64,000 nt of DNA from Bradyrhizobium sp. sGM-13 (GCF_018398875.1 NZ_JAGWDK010000002.1:310001-374000); one strand, 5' to 3'. Positions 45,446 to 55,800 are shown, counted from the first letter of the stretch. Notes: generated from the sequence alone by a model not told the origin. Numbers and translations: made by a program.

Positions 45446-46501
45446 ATGAAGATGATCAAGGGACCAGGGATATTCCTCGCTCAGTTCACCGCCGACGCCG
45501 CGCCGTTCAACTCCCTTGACGCGATCTGCGAATGGGCCGCCTCGCTTGGCTACGAGGGAATTCAGATCCCGAGCTGGGATGGGCGGCTCTTCGACCTCGG
45601 CAAGGCCTCGGAGTCCCAGGACTATGCCGATGAGGTGAAGGGGATTGCAGCCGGTCACGGGCTTTCCATCACCGAACTCTCGACCCATCTCCAGGGGCAG
45701 CTCGTCGCGGTTCATCCGGCCTATGACGCGGTATTCGACGGCTTCGCCGTGCCGGAGGTGCGGGACAATCCGAAGGCGCGCACCGAGTGGGCCGTCGACC
45801 AGGTCAAGCGCGCGATCCGCGCCTCACGGCGCCTCGGGCTTACGGCGCAGGCGACCTTCTCCGGCGCATTGGCCTGGCCCTATGTCTATCCCTGGCCGCA
45901 GCGTCCGGCAGGCCTCGTCGAGGCCGCCTTCGACGAGCTCGCCAGGCGCTGGCAGCCGATCCTTGATTATGCGGAGGAGCACGGCATTGATCTCGCTTAT
46001 GAGATCCATCCAGGCGAGGACCTGCACGACGGTGTCTCCTATGAGATGTTTCTCGAGCGAGTGAATGGCCACACGCGCGCGAACCTGCTCTACGACCCGT
46101 CGCACTTCGTGCTGCAGCAGCTCGACTATCTCGACTACATCGATATCTATCACCAACGCATCAAAGCCTTCCACGTCAAGGATGCGGAGTTCAACCCGAC
46201 GGGCCGCCAGGGAGTCTACGGCGGGTTCCAGAATTGGGTCGATCGTGCCGGCCGATTCCGCTCACTGGGCGATGGTCAAGTCGATTTCGGCGCGATCTTC
46301 TCCAAGCTCACGCAGTACGATTACGGCAGTTGGGCGGTGATGGAATGGGAATGCGCGCTGAAGCATCCTGAGCAAGGCGCGCGCGAGGGCGCCGAATTTA
46401 TCAAAAGAAATATCATTCGAGTGACGGAGAAGGCCTTCGACGATTTCGCAGGTTCCAGCACCGACGACCAGATGAACCGCAAGATGCTTGGCATCTCCTG
46501 A
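45446..46501 (+). CDS. Sugar phosphate isomerase/epimerase family (xylose isomerase-like TIM barrel)
   Basis: This 351-residue protein matches the AP endonuclease 2/xylose isomerase-like superfamily. It begins GIFLAQFTADAAPFNSLDAICEWAASLGYEGIQIP and has metal-ligand candidates in DLAYEIHPGEDLHDG (Glu, His), LLYDPSHF (Asp, His), IKAFHVKDAEF (His) and VMEWECAL (Glu). It lies 13 bases before an Idh-type dehydrogenase, the common pairing in oxidative catabolism of glycosides and inositols, where 3-keto sugars are isomerised or cleaved. The precise substrate is unknown. Confidence 0.87.
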   Translation: MKMIKGPGIFLAQFTADAAPFNSLDAICEWAASLGYEGIQIPSWDGRLFDLGKASESQDYADEVKGIAAGHGLSITELSTHLQGQLVAVHPAYDAVFDGFAVPEVRDNPKARTEWAVDQVKRAIRASRRLGLTAQATFSGALAWPYVYPWPQRPAGLVEAAFDELARRWQPILDYAEEHGIDLAYEIHPGEDLHDGVSYEMFLERVNGHTRANLLYDPSHFVLQQLDYLDYIDIYHQRIKAFHVKDAEFNPTGRQGVYGGFQNWVDRAGRFRSLGDGQVDFGAIFSKLTQYDYGSWAVMEWECALKHPEQGAREGAEFIKRNIIRVTEKAFDDFAGSSTDDQMNRKMLGIS

Positions 46502-46514
46502 GCGAGGAAGAAGA

Positions 46515-47690
46515 ATGGCTATTGAGGCAAGCAGCGAGGCTAGCGGTCATGGTCGTATCCGGTTAGGCATGGTTGGCGGCGGCCAGGCATCTTTCATTGG
46601 TGCCGTCCACCGCATTGCCGCGCGTATCGACGACCAGTTCGAGTTGACAGCCGGCGCGTTGGCGTCGGATCCGGCCCGAGCCAAGGCCTCGGCGAAGGAG
46701 CTTGGTATCGCCAACGACCGCGCCTATAGCTCCTTCGAAGAGATGGCGAAGGCGGAGGCCGCGCGCCCCGACGGGATCGACGTGGTTTCGATCGTGACCC
46801 CCAACCACCTGCACGGCCCGGTCGCCAAGGCCTTCCTTGAAGCCGGCATCCACGTCATCTGCGACAAACCGCTGGCGACGACCGTCGCCGAGGCAGAGGA
46901 ATTGGTGGAACTGGTCAGGAAGACGGGCAGGGTTTTCGTCGTGACCCACAACTACACGGGCTATCCCATGGTCCGACAGGCCCGCGTCATGGTCGCGAAC
47001 GGCGATCTCGGCGAGATCCGGCTGGTGCAGGCCGAATACCTGCAGGATTGGTTGACGGAGCGAATAGAGGCAAGCGGCCATAAGCAGGCCGCGTGGCGCA
47101 CGGACCCGACCCGATCCGGCCCTGGCGGATGCATCGGCGACATCGGCACCCACGCCTACAATCTCGCCTGCTTCGTCACCGGACTTGAGCTTGACGAACT
47201 TCTCGCCCAACTCTCGACCTTTGTTGGCGGCCGGCGTCTCGATGACGACGTTCAGATCCTCCTCAAGTGGAAGGGAGGTGCCAGAGGTATGCTCTGGGCG
47301 AGTCAGGTCGCGGTCGGCAATGAGAACGGCCTGACGCTGCGCGTCTATGGGACCAAGGGCGGCCTCGAATGGGTACAGGAAAATCCGAACCATCTGTGGT
47401 TCACCCGCTATGGGCAGCCCAAGCAACTCCTCACCCGCGGCGGTGCCGGCGCCTTGGTCGGGGCGGGCCGTCTCACCCGCGTGCCAGCGGGGCATCCCGA
47501 GGGTTACCTTGAGGGGTTCGCAACAATCTATACTGACGCAGCGCGCGCGATCCGCGCAGCACAGACCGGCAAACCGCCCGATCCGGCGGTGATTTTCCCA
47601 ACGGTCGAGGATGGCCTCGCCGGCGTGAAGTTCATCGAAGCTGCGGTGAACTCATCCGCGAGCAATGGCGCCTGGGTTCGGATCACGTAA
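46515..47690 (+). CDS. Gfo/Idh/MocA family oxidoreductase
   Basis: This 391-residue protein has an N-terminal NAD(P) Rossmann fold (IRLGMVGGGQASFIGAVHRIAAR) and the substrate-binding motif ICDKPLATTVAEAEEL with the conserved Lys. The catalytic GGCIGDIGTHAYNLACFV (Asp/His) lies near residues 215-232. The C-terminal domain is of the GFO_IDH_MocA type. Following GAGGAAGAAG, ATG 46515 is a clear start. Coupling with the isomerase gene suggests a sugar oxidation pathway. Confidence 0.92.
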   Translation: MAIEASSEASGHGRIRLGMVGGGQASFIGAVHRIAARIDDQFELTAGALASDPARAKASAKELGIANDRAYSSFEEMAKAEAARPDGIDVVSIVTPNHLHGPVAKAFLEAGIHVICDKPLATTVAEAEELVELVRKTGRVFVVTHNYTGYPMVRQARVMVANGDLGEIRLVQAEYLQDWLTERIEASGHKQAAWRTDPTRSGPGGCIGDIGTHAYNLACFVTGLELDELLAQLSTFVGGRRLDDDVQILLKWKGGARGMLWASQVAVGNENGLTLRVYGTKGGLEWVQENPNHLWFTRYGQPKQLLTRGGAGALVGAGRLTRVPAGHPEGYLEGFATIYTDAARAIRAAQTGKPPDPAVIFPTVEDGLAGVKFIEAAVNSSASNGAWVRIT

Positions 47691-47922
47691 ATGGCGAGGC
47701 GCCTGTCGGGCTGATTTTTCACGCCAGCCTAAGAGTTTCGGCGACTTCCTACACTTGATAGTGCGGGAGACGTGAAGCACTCGCCCGCAGCATGGCGACG
47801 CGCAATGAGCCGTTGGGAATGACGCGCAGCAAGCGGTTAAGGCCGCGAGGATGCCGAGGTCGGACGATCGGGCCGTCCCAAGCGCAGGTCGGTCGCTGGT
47901 GACCAATCCGGCTCAGGCTTGG

Positions 47923-49185
47923 TCATCGCCAACGTCGAAAGATGACGCTGGCGTTGACGCCCCCGAAGCCGAATCCATTCGAAATCGCATGCTCCATAGA
48001 TATGCGCCTGGTCTCGCGGCCCACGAGGTCGACGCCATCAGCGGCCGGGTCGCCATTTTCGAGATTAAGAGTGGGCGGCGCGACCTGGTCGCGTAACGCG
48101 AGGATCGTGAAGATCGCTTCCGCTCCCCCGGCGGCGCCGAGCAGATGACCGGTTGCCGATTTGGTGGCGCTCACGGCAACCTTTCCATCGCGGCCGAATA
48201 CGGTCTTGATCGCTTCCAGTTCAGAAACGTCGCCAACCGGCGTCGAAGTGGAATGGGCGTTGAGATGCTGGATGTCACCGGGCTTAAGGCCGGCCTGCCG
48301 CAAGGCGCCTTCCATGGCGCGGCGCGCGCCGTCGCCGTCCTCGGGCCCTGACGTGATGTGGTAGGCATCAGCGGTCGTGCCATAGCCGGCGATTTCGGCG
48401 ATCGGTGGGGCGCCGCGCCGGAGCGCGTGTTCCAACTCTTCAATGACGAGAATACCGGCGCCTTCGCCCATGACGAAGCCGTCGCGGTCGCGGTCAAAGG
48501 GGCGGGACGCTCGCGCTGGCGTTTCGTTGAAGCCCGTCGAAAGAGCCCGGGCGGCGGCGAAGCCGCCGAGGCTCACGAGATCGATGCAGGCTTCCGAGCC
48601 ACCGCAAATTGCAACATCCGCTTCTTCGGTTCGGATGAGGCGTGCGGCATCGCCGATCGCCTGCACGCTCGCGGCGCAAGCGGTGACCGGCGTACCGATG
48701 GGACCCTTGAAGCCGTAGCGGATGGAGATATGACCGGCCGCGAGATTTGCCAGAAAGGACGGCACGGTGAAGGGCGAGAGGCGCTTAACACCGCGCTGAT
48801 CGGTGGTGCGAACCGCCTCGACGATCGCTGGAAAGCCTCCGATGCCCGATGCGACCACGGTCGCCGTGCGCTCCAGCGAATGTGCGTCGGAAGGCATCCA
48901 TGCCGCTTGCGCTGTGGCCTCAGCCGTGGCGGCCAATGCGAACAGGATGAAGCGATCCATCCTTCGTTGATCTTTGGGGGCAACGATCACATCCGGATCG
49001 AAACCACCGTATGGGTCGTCGGCTTTCGTTGGGACGATTCCGGCAACTCGTGCGGGAAGGGTGGCCGCCCACTCCGGGAGTGCGGCAAGTCCTGAGCGGG
49101 CCGAGAGCAGCCGGGACCATGCCAATTCGCTGCCGCAACCCAGCGGTGATACTAATCCCAATCCAGTAACGACGACGCGACGCAT
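47923..49185 (-). CDS. Beta-ketoacyl-ACP synthase II-like protein
   Basis: This 420-residue thiolase-fold enzyme has the catalytic Cys in TACAASVQAIGD and both histidines in NAHSTSTPVGD and KSATGHLLGAAGG, so it should be active. The start MRRVVVTGLGLVSPLG is typical of FabF. A housekeeping FabF normally sits with fabG/acpP; here it stands between a Gfo/Idh gene and an alpha/beta hydrolase, so a secondary fatty acid or polyketide-like role is likely. ATG at 49185 is preferred over a TTG two codons upstream. Confidence 0.9.
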   Translation of the reverse strand: MRRVVVTGLGLVSPLGCGSELAWSRLLSARSGLAALPEWAATLPARVAGIVPTKADDPYGGFDPDVIVAPKDQRRMDRFILFALAATAEATAQAAWMPSDAHSLERTATVVASGIGGFPAIVEAVRTTDQRGVKRLSPFTVPSFLANLAAGHISIRYGFKGPIGTPVTACAASVQAIGDAARLIRTEEADVAICGGSEACIDLVSLGGFAAARALSTGFNETPARASRPFDRDRDGFVMGEGAGILVIEELEHALRRGAPPIAEIAGYGTTADAYHITSGPEDGDGARRAMEGALRQAGLKPGDIQHLNAHSTSTPVGDVSELEAIKTVFGRDGKVAVSATKSATGHLLGAAGGAEAIFTILALRDQVAPPTLNLENGDPAADGVDLVGRETRRISMEHAISNGFGFGGVNASVIFRRWR

Positions 49186-49368
49186 GATCAATGACTTTCG
49201 AATTCGGCTTGGCTACCGGTTTAAGCCGGCAATCCCATCTGCTTGCGAAGGCTCTTGTCGAACATCCGTTCAGGGACGAAACGACGTTCGCAACACGCTA
49301 TTCCCGCCCAAACATGTATTCGTCGCGCGGATCATTATGCGTAGACTTCCGCCCAGTGATTCAAGCTC

Positions 49369-50265
49369 TCAAGGGCTTGAACGTGATGGCACGCTCTTGT
49401 GTTGATCATTGCGGTCATTCTGTCTCAATATCACGCGAGCCAGCTCCGACGGATTTTCAACAGCCGAGAAGTGGCCGGTATTTTTGAGCGTCACCACCTG
49501 CGAGGCAGGAATCAGCGACCGTGTGCGTTCGCGTTCATTTGGCCGAGACCAATCGCTATCGCCATAAATGAGGGTCACAGGCGCCGAGATTTGCCGATAG
49601 TAATCGCGTGCCTTGCTCCAGGATCGCCAGCCTGCCAGCACTTTGCGTGCGATCCGCTTGTATCCCGGGCGGTGAGCTACTGCATCGAACTCGGCTAGCA
49701 AATCGGTCGGCAGTTTGCGCGGGTCGTGATATCCGCCGCCCATGATCTTGCCGAGGACCATCTTGTTTTCGAGCGATGCATTCATCGCGCCGAGCACCGG
49801 GATCTGCAAACTTCCGATGATAAAATTCGCAAACCAGTTGCCGCGTCGAATGCCGTCCCCGTAGCGGGTCTCGTAGTCGTAGGGGTTGATCGCATAGACC
49901 CGCTTCACCCGCTGCGGAAGCGACGCCGCCACTGTAAGGGCCAATGTCCCGCCGATCGACTCGCCAACAATCGTAACGGCCGACAGGTTTAGCTCCTCGA
50001 TGAAACGAATGACGGTCTGCCTGAAGTAGGGCTCGTCGAAGCTCGCGTCTGGATCTATTGGTGAGTGTCCGTGGCCTGGGAGGTCAATGGCGTACACCGT
50101 GTGCGATCTCGCGAGAAGGGGCGCCAGACTGCGGAAATATTCGAGCTGCGTCCGGATGGTATGTATCAGAAGCAGCGGAGGCCCGCTGCCGATCTTTTGA
50201 AAACGTACGCTTAGCGTATCCGATATCTTGAGCAGACTTGGTTTGACTTCAGTCGCGCTACGCAT
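49369..50265 (-). CDS. Alpha/beta hydrolase
   Basis: This 298-residue protein has the nucleophile elbow GESIGG (Ser ~109), the oxyanion region LLLIHTIRTQ, AIDLPGHGHSP, the acid in YGDSDWSRPNERE and the His in LKNTGHFSAVENP. Substrate is unknown. It lies 33 bases after the TetR-type gene on the same strand, and thus divergent from the RND efflux genes, so it may share TetR control. Confidence 0.87.
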   Translation of the reverse strand: MRSATEVKPSLLKISDTLSVRFQKIGSGPPLLLIHTIRTQLEYFRSLAPLLARSHTVYAIDLPGHGHSPIDPDASFDEPYFRQTVIRFIEELNLSAVTIVGESIGGTLALTVAASLPQRVKRVYAINPYDYETRYGDGIRRGNWFANFIIGSLQIPVLGAMNASLENKMVLGKIMGGGYHDPRKLPTDLLAEFDAVAHRPGYKRIARKVLAGWRSWSKARDYYRQISAPVTLIYGDSDWSRPNERERTRSLIPASQVVTLKNTGHFSAVENPSELARVILRQNDRNDQHKSVPSRSSP

Positions 50266-50298
50266 TCGATCTCTCTCTGCTTTGAAGGCGACGATCTT

Positions 50299-50877
50299 TC
50301 AAGCGGCAGCGGTTTCGCGAACCTGTTCGACCGCCGCGTTCAGAAGAGCCTGAGCCAGATCGGGGTCGTTGACGACGCGCGATAGCGTCACCGCACCGAC
50401 CATCGTCGAGAGAATGGCCATGGCCTTGCCACTGGACGCCTCGCCGTCGGTCTCCGCAATGAAGCGGCCGAGGACTTCGAGATGCGCCTTGATTCCCGCT
50501 TCGAATGCCGCTTTCACGTCGGACCCCTGTCTAGCGGCATCTGAGCCGAGCGCCACGATCGGGCAGCCGTCCATTTTTTCTTCGCGATGGTCGGCACTGA
50601 GGTAGAACGCGATCACCGCGCCAAGCGGATCATCAGGATTCTCCGCGGCCGCGTCCGACCATCGGCGGGAGGCGCTCTCCAATGCCCGCCTGGATGCCTC
50701 TGCCGCCAAATCCTCTTTTGACGCGAACTGCTTGTAAAAGCCGCCTTGGGTTAGCCCGGCACCCTTCATCAGATCCTTAAGGCCGATGCCGTCAAAGCCG
50801 CGCTCCCTGAAGAGGCGACTCGCCACATTGATCACGGTCTGGCGGTTCTCCGCGGCTTGAATGCGACTCACCCGCAT
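50299..50877 (-). CDS. TetR family transcriptional regulator of the RND efflux system
   Basis: This 192-residue protein has an N-terminal TetR HTH (VINVASRLFRERGFDGIGLKDLMKGAGLTQGGFYKQFASKEDL) and a C-terminal ligand-binding region of the TetR_C type (MDGCPIVALGSDAARQGSDVKAAFEAGI). The ATG at 50877 follows GGAGG by six bases. Divergent orientation to the adaptor gene, with dyads in between, indicates autoregulation and control of the pump. Confidence 0.92.
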   Translation of the reverse strand: MRVSRIQAAENRQTVINVASRLFRERGFDGIGLKDLMKGAGLTQGGFYKQFASKEDLAAEASRRALESASRRWSDAAAENPDDPLGAVIAFYLSADHREEKMDGCPIVALGSDAARQGSDVKAAFEAGIKAHLEVLGRFIAETDGEASSGKAMAILSTMVGAVTLSRVVNDPDLAQALLNAAVEQVRETAAA

Positions 50878-50905
50878 CTTGGACCTCCATTTGGATTTCG
50901 GTCGA

Positions 50906-51074
50906 ACTCTATATCTTAGATAGAGTGCGGACGCAATCTATCAAGTGGCACGGCTGAATCTCGCGTTTCCTGGGTCGAAAAGAGCGGTTTTTCTGAAGAT
51001 CACATTCCCGTCAGTGTTCCAATTTAGATTGCGCTCGAAATCTAACTGCATTATAGAGTTCGAACGAAATCTAA
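50906..51074. promoter_or_regulatory. TetR-type operators in the tetR/RND divergent promoter
   Basis: Two dyads are visible. The first is ACTCTAT-N7-ATAGAGT at 50906-50926, near the TetR start. The second is TTAGATT-N8-AATCTAA at 51024-51045, nearer the adaptor gene. A third half-site AATCTAA is at 51068-51074. Both dyads have seven-base perfect arms, a size that suits TetR dimers. Confidence 0.6.
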
Positions 51075-51091
51075 GTGGCCTGGAGATGGCA

Positions 51092-52201
51092 ATGAGAAAG
51101 AGCAGACTTTTGGTCTTGGCAGGTATCGCGATCGCGGCGTCCGGAGCGGCCGTCTTCGCTACTCTTGCCATTCCCGCCCAAGAAGCTTCCGCGGCTCGTG
51201 ACCCGAGGCAGGAGCCGCCGATGGTCAGCCTGGTGACGGCAGCGCGAGTGAGCGGATCCGAACGCGGCTTCACGGGCATCATCGGGGCGAGGGTGCAGAG
51301 CAACCTCGGGTTTCGCGTCGCCGGCAAGATCGTGGAACGGCTTGTGAACACCGGTCAGCAGGTCAAAGCCGGTCAGCCGCTGATGCGGATCGACGAAACC
51401 GACCTTCGCCTTGCGGTCACCGCGAAGCGCAATGCCGTTGCTGCAGCGCGTGCATCTGTTGTTCAGACCGACGCGGATGAACAGCGATACGCCAAGTTGG
51501 TGAGCAACGGATGGGCTTCCCGACAGCGCTATGAGCAAGCGAAGGCCGCGTTGGATACGGCCGAGGCGCAACTCGCCACCGCCGAAGCGGATGCGCGGGT
51601 CGCCGAGAATGAGGCGACCTACTCGGTCCTGGTGGCGGATGCGGACGGAACGGTGATCGAAACGCTTGGCGAGCCCGGGCAGGTCGTCTCGGCTGGCCAA
51701 ACAGTCGTTCGGATCGCAAAGGCCGGTCCCCGCGAAGCGGTGGTCGCGCTTCCCGAAACAATCCGACCGGCGATCGGGTCGGTGGCCGAGGCCAGCCTGT
51801 ATGGAAACGATGGGCGCCGCTATACGGCACATCTCCGGCAGCTGTCGGATTCCGCCGATGCCCAGACCCGCACCTATGAGGCCCGCTATGTGCTCGACGC
51901 GGAAGCCGCGGCGGCACCGCTTGGAGCGACGGTCACCATTCGCCTTGCAAGCCAGGAGACTCGGCCGGAAGTCCAGGTGCCGCTGGGAGCTGTGCTCGAT
52001 GACGGCCGAACGACCGGCGTTTGGGTCTTCGACAGCGGTACGTCGACCGTACACTTTCGGCCCGTCAAGCTTGCACGTCTGACCAGCGAAACCGCCGTGA
52101 TCTCCGGATTGAGCTCTGATGATCGGGTTGTTTCGCTCGGCGCTCACCTCCTCCAGGAGGGCGCTCGCGTCAGGACTGCGTCTGAAAACAAGGGAAACTA
52201 A
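51092..52201 (+). CDS. RND efflux periplasmic adaptor (membrane fusion protein)
   Basis: This 369-residue protein starts MRKSRLLVLAGIAIAASGAAVFATLA, a signal/anchor sequence. The barrel-sandwich lipoyl halves follow (LGFRVAGKIVERLVNTGQQVKAGQPLMRID and ATYSVLVADADGTVIETLGEPGQVVSAGQTVVRI), separated by a coiled-coil hairpin rich in Ala and Glu (RYEQAKAALDTAEAQLATAEADARVAE). Membrane-proximal beta domains complete it. ATG 51092 is six bases after GGAG. The 3' tail is duplicated 610 bases downstream. Confidence 0.92.
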   Translation: MRKSRLLVLAGIAIAASGAAVFATLAIPAQEASAARDPRQEPPMVSLVTAARVSGSERGFTGIIGARVQSNLGFRVAGKIVERLVNTGQQVKAGQPLMRIDETDLRLAVTAKRNAVAAARASVVQTDADEQRYAKLVSNGWASRQRYEQAKAALDTAEAQLATAEADARVAENEATYSVLVADADGTVIETLGEPGQVVSAGQTVVRIAKAGPREAVVALPETIRPAIGSVAEASLYGNDGRRYTAHLRQLSDSADAQTRTYEARYVLDAEAAAAPLGATVTIRLASQETRPEVQVPLGAVLDDGRTTGVWVFDSGTSTVHFRPVKLARLTSETAVISGLSSDDRVVSLGAHLLQEGARVRTASENKGN

Positions 52202-52850
52202 CGAGCTTCAATCTTTCCGCGATCACCGTCGGAGGACGGCAAATGCTATACAGCTACGTTGTTAAGAAAGAAATCCGAAAGACCTTCGACCACGTCAACA
52301 ACCATCGCTGGGATGACGCGGTAAAAGCGGTCGCGCCGGATGTCCATCACCGCGTTTCCGGCGCCCACGCGCTTGCTGGTGAGCGCCATAACAAAGAAGC
52401 CCTGCGCCGTTGGTTTGAGCGTCTCGGCCGCGTCCAGCCCACTCTCCATATCACGGTCAACAACATCTGGGTGAAAGGCTGGCCGTGGCACACCACCGTG
52501 TTTGCCCAGTGGGACGCCACCGCAACGCTGCTCAACAGCGACGCGTACGTCAACCGTGGTCTCCACGTGTTCACCCTGCGGTGGGGTAGAGTTTATGCAC
52601 TCGAGGAATTTCAAGATTCACAGGAGGCGGCCCGTGGGCTTGCGGCCCAAGCGGCAGCCGGCCTCAAAGAAGCTGTCGCCGAACCAATTGAGAGCTCGCA
52701 GAAGCGCAGTCAGAGATCGCGCGTTTTTTAGGTAAACGCGGTTCACTCGGCGCCCACCTGCTGCAGGACGGCGCGAGCGTCAGGACGAACGTCGAGGAAT
52801 AGGAGTGGCCAAGTGATGAATTTCAATCTTTCCGCGATCGCCGTTCGTGA
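52133..52850. repeat. Duplicated adaptor-pump junction flanking the SnoaL-like gene
   Basis: The 3' end of the adaptor gene (52133-52175) recurs at 52743-52785 with 7 mismatches in about 44 bases; the second copy still reads LGAHLLQDGASVRTNVEE before a stop. The 5' end of the pump gene is likewise echoed: TTCAATCTTTCCGCGATC occurs at 52207-52224 and at 52822-52839. The SnoaL-like gene lies between. The second tail is diverged, which suggests recombination between two related efflux operons rather than a fresh tandem duplication. Confidence 0.75.
52243..52731 (+). CDS. SnoaL-like (NTF2-fold) protein inserted in the efflux operon
   Basis: This 162-residue protein has an NTF2-like fold: an N-terminal helix KEIRKTFDHVNNHRWDDAVKAVAPDVHHRVSG, then HNKEALRRWFERLG, and strands with WHTTVFAQWDATATL and RGLHVFTLRWGRVYALEEFQDSQ. 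Polyketide-cyclase-like relatives exist, but no reaction is assigned. It sits in the adaptor-pump junction between duplicated scars and follows the ribosome-site-like GGAGGACGGCAA. The C-terminal 35 residues are Ala/Ser/Arg-rich. Confidence 0.8.
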   Translation: MLYSYVVKKEIRKTFDHVNNHRWDDAVKAVAPDVHHRVSGAHALAGERHNKEALRRWFERLGRVQPTLHITVNNIWVKGWPWHTTVFAQWDATATLLNSDAYVNRGLHVFTLRWGRVYALEEFQDSQEAARGLAAQAAAGLKEAVAEPIESSQKRSQRSRVF

Positions 52851-55800
52851 ACGGGCCGTCACCTTGTTCTTCATCGTCCTGCTGGCGGCGGCAGGCGCTT
52901 ACGCCTTCGTAATGCTCGGGCGGGCCGAGGACCCCTCCTTCACCATCAAGACCCTGACGGTTACGACGGTATGGCCAGGCGCGACGTCGCGCGAGATGCA
53001 GGACCAGGTCGCCGAACCGTTGGAGAAGCGGCTTCAGGAGCTGACCTGGTACGACCGGGTAGAGACGACCACACGGCCAGGTTATGCCTACATGACGGTT
53101 ACGCTGAAGGACAGCACACCGCCATCTAGCGTGCAGGATGAGTTCTATCAGGCCCGCAAGAAGCTTGGAGATGAAGCGCGCAAGCTGCCCTCTGGTGTGC
53201 TCGGCCCCTTCGTCAACGACGAATATTCGGACGTGAGCTTCGCCCTTTATGCCCTCAAGGCGAAGGGCATGCCGATGCGGGAACTTGCGAGGCAAGCCGA
53301 GACCATTCGCCAGGACCTCCTGCACGTGCCCGGCGTCAAGAAGATCAACATCCTCGGTGAACGCCCCGAACAGATATTCATCGAGTTCTCCTATGCCAAA
53401 CTGGCAACCCTCGGCGTGTCGGCACAGGATATTGTTGCCGCCTTGCAGCGGCAGAACACCGTCACACCGGCAGGCTCGATCGATACCAAGGGGCCGCAGG
53501 TCTTCATCCGGGTCGACGGCGCCTATGACAGCGTCCAGGCGATCGCCGACACGCCGATCGTCGCTGCGGGGCGGACGCTGAAACTCTCCGACATCGCCGA
53601 AGTCCGCCGCGGCTACGAGGACCCTCCCACCTATCTCATACGACACCAGGGTGAGCCCTCCATCATGCTCGCGGCGGTTATGCAAGAGGGCTGGGATGGC
53701 CTCGCGCTCGGCAAGGCGCTGGAGGAGAGGTCCGCAGCTATCGCCCGGACGCTGCCACTCGGGATGACTCTGGCCAAGGTCAGCGACCAGGCCGTCAACA
53801 TCACCTCGGCGGTTGACGAATTCATGATGAAGTTCGCGATGGCGCTCGGCGTGGTGTTGCTGGTGAGCCTTCTCAGCCTCGGCTGGCGCGTCGGCATCGT
53901 CGTGGCGGCTGCCGTGCCTCTGACGCTCGCCGTCGTGTTCCTCATCATGCTGGAAACCGGCCGGTTCTTCGACCGCATCACGCTCGGCGCTCTCATCCTG
54001 GCGCTTGGTCTTCTCGTCGACGACGCCATCATCGCCATCGAGGTAATGGTGGTGAAAATGGAAGAGGGCATGGACCGCATCAAGGCGGCGGCCTACGCGT
54101 GGAGCCACACTGCCGCGCCGATGTTGTCGGGCACGCTCGTGACGGTCGCCGGCTTCCTGCCGGTCGGCTTCGCGCGCTCGACGGCGGGCGAATACGCCGG
54201 CAACATCTTCTGGGTCGTGGGGTTCGCCCTCATCGTCTCCTGGATCGTCGCGGTGATCTTCACGCCCTACCTAGGTGTCAAGATGCTGCCCGCGATCAAG
54301 CCGGTCGAAGGCGGTCACCACGCGATTTACGGCACACCGAACTATCGGCGCCTGCGAAGCCTCATCACCTTCGCCGTGCGCCACAAGTTCGTAACCAGCG
54401 GCATCGTCGCCATCGCCTTCGCGCTTTCCGTCGTCGGCATGGGCGCGGTCAAGCAGCAGTTCTTCCCGACATCCGACCGCCCCGAAGTGCTGGTGGAGGT
54501 TCGTCTGCCGGAAGGCACCAGCATTGGGACGACGACTGCCACAGTCGAGAAGCTCGAACAGTGGCTGAACCACCAGTCGGAGGCCAAGATCGTCACGAGC
54601 TATGTCGGTCAGGGCGCTCCCCGATTCTTCTTCGCGATGGCGCCGGAGCTGCCTGATCCGGCCTTCGCCAAGATCGTCGTGCTTACACCGGACGCGGAGG
54701 CGCGCGAGGCTTTGAAGCACCGGCTCCGACAGGCGGTGTCACAGGGGCTTGCACCTGAGGCCAATGTGCGCGTCACTCAGCTTGTGTTCGGACCGTACAC
54801 GCCGTTCCCGGTCGAGTTTCGGGTCATGGGGCCTGATCCGGCGCAATTGTACGCGATCTCTGAAAAAGCCATCGATATCATGCGTGGCGTTCCCGATGTG
54901 CGGCAAGCGAACCGCGATTGGGGCAATCGCACACCCGTGCTCCGCTTCATCCCGGATCAGGATCGACTGAACCTCATCGGCCTCTCGCCAGCGGAGGTGG
55001 GCCGGCAACTCCAGTTCCTCCTCACTGGCATCCCCGTTACGCAGGTCCGCGAGGACATCCGCAATGTCCCCATCGTGGCACGCAGCGCCGGCGGCGAGCG
55101 GCTGGATCCGGCGCGCCTGGCGGATTTCTCTCTGATGAGCAGGGACGGCCGCCCGATTCCGCTCGACCAGATCGGCCATTCGCAAATCCGTCTGGAAGAG
55201 CCGATCATGAAGCGCCGCGATCGCACACCCGTGGTCACGATTCGGTCTGATATCAATGAGGCAACCCAGCCTCCAGAGGTCTCTAAGGAGATCAAGACGG
55301 CCCTTCAGCCGCTGATCGCATCCCTTCCGGCCGGCTATCGCATCGAATTGGGCGGATCGATCGAGGAGGCAACCAAGGCCAATGACGCGTTGGCGACGGT
55401 CTTTCCCGCCATGATCGCCGCCATGTTGATCGTCATCATGCTGCAGGTGCGATCCTTCTCGACGATGGCCATGGTCATGCTGACAGCACCGCTTGGACTT
55501 GTCGGCGTCGTGCCCGTGTTGCTCGCTTTCAACCAGCCCTTCGGATTCAATGCCATTCTGGGCCTGATAGGACTGGCCGGCATCCTGATGCGCAACACGC
55601 TGATCCTGACCGAACAAATCAAGGAGAACCGTGCTGCCGGCCTTGACGACTATCACGCCGTCATCGAGGCCACGGTGCAACGCACGAGGCCGGTGATCCT
55701 GACCGCACTTGCCGCCGTGCTGGCCTTCATCCCTCTCACGCATTCCGTCTTCTGGGGATCGATGGCCTATACGCTGATCGGCGGCACCGCGGTCGGCACG

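Noticed and set aside
52780-54108. 442-residue ORF antisense to the RND pump gene
   Set aside because: It is a GC-rich antisense shadow, with a His/Asp/Arg-rich composition that results from codon bias of the pump.
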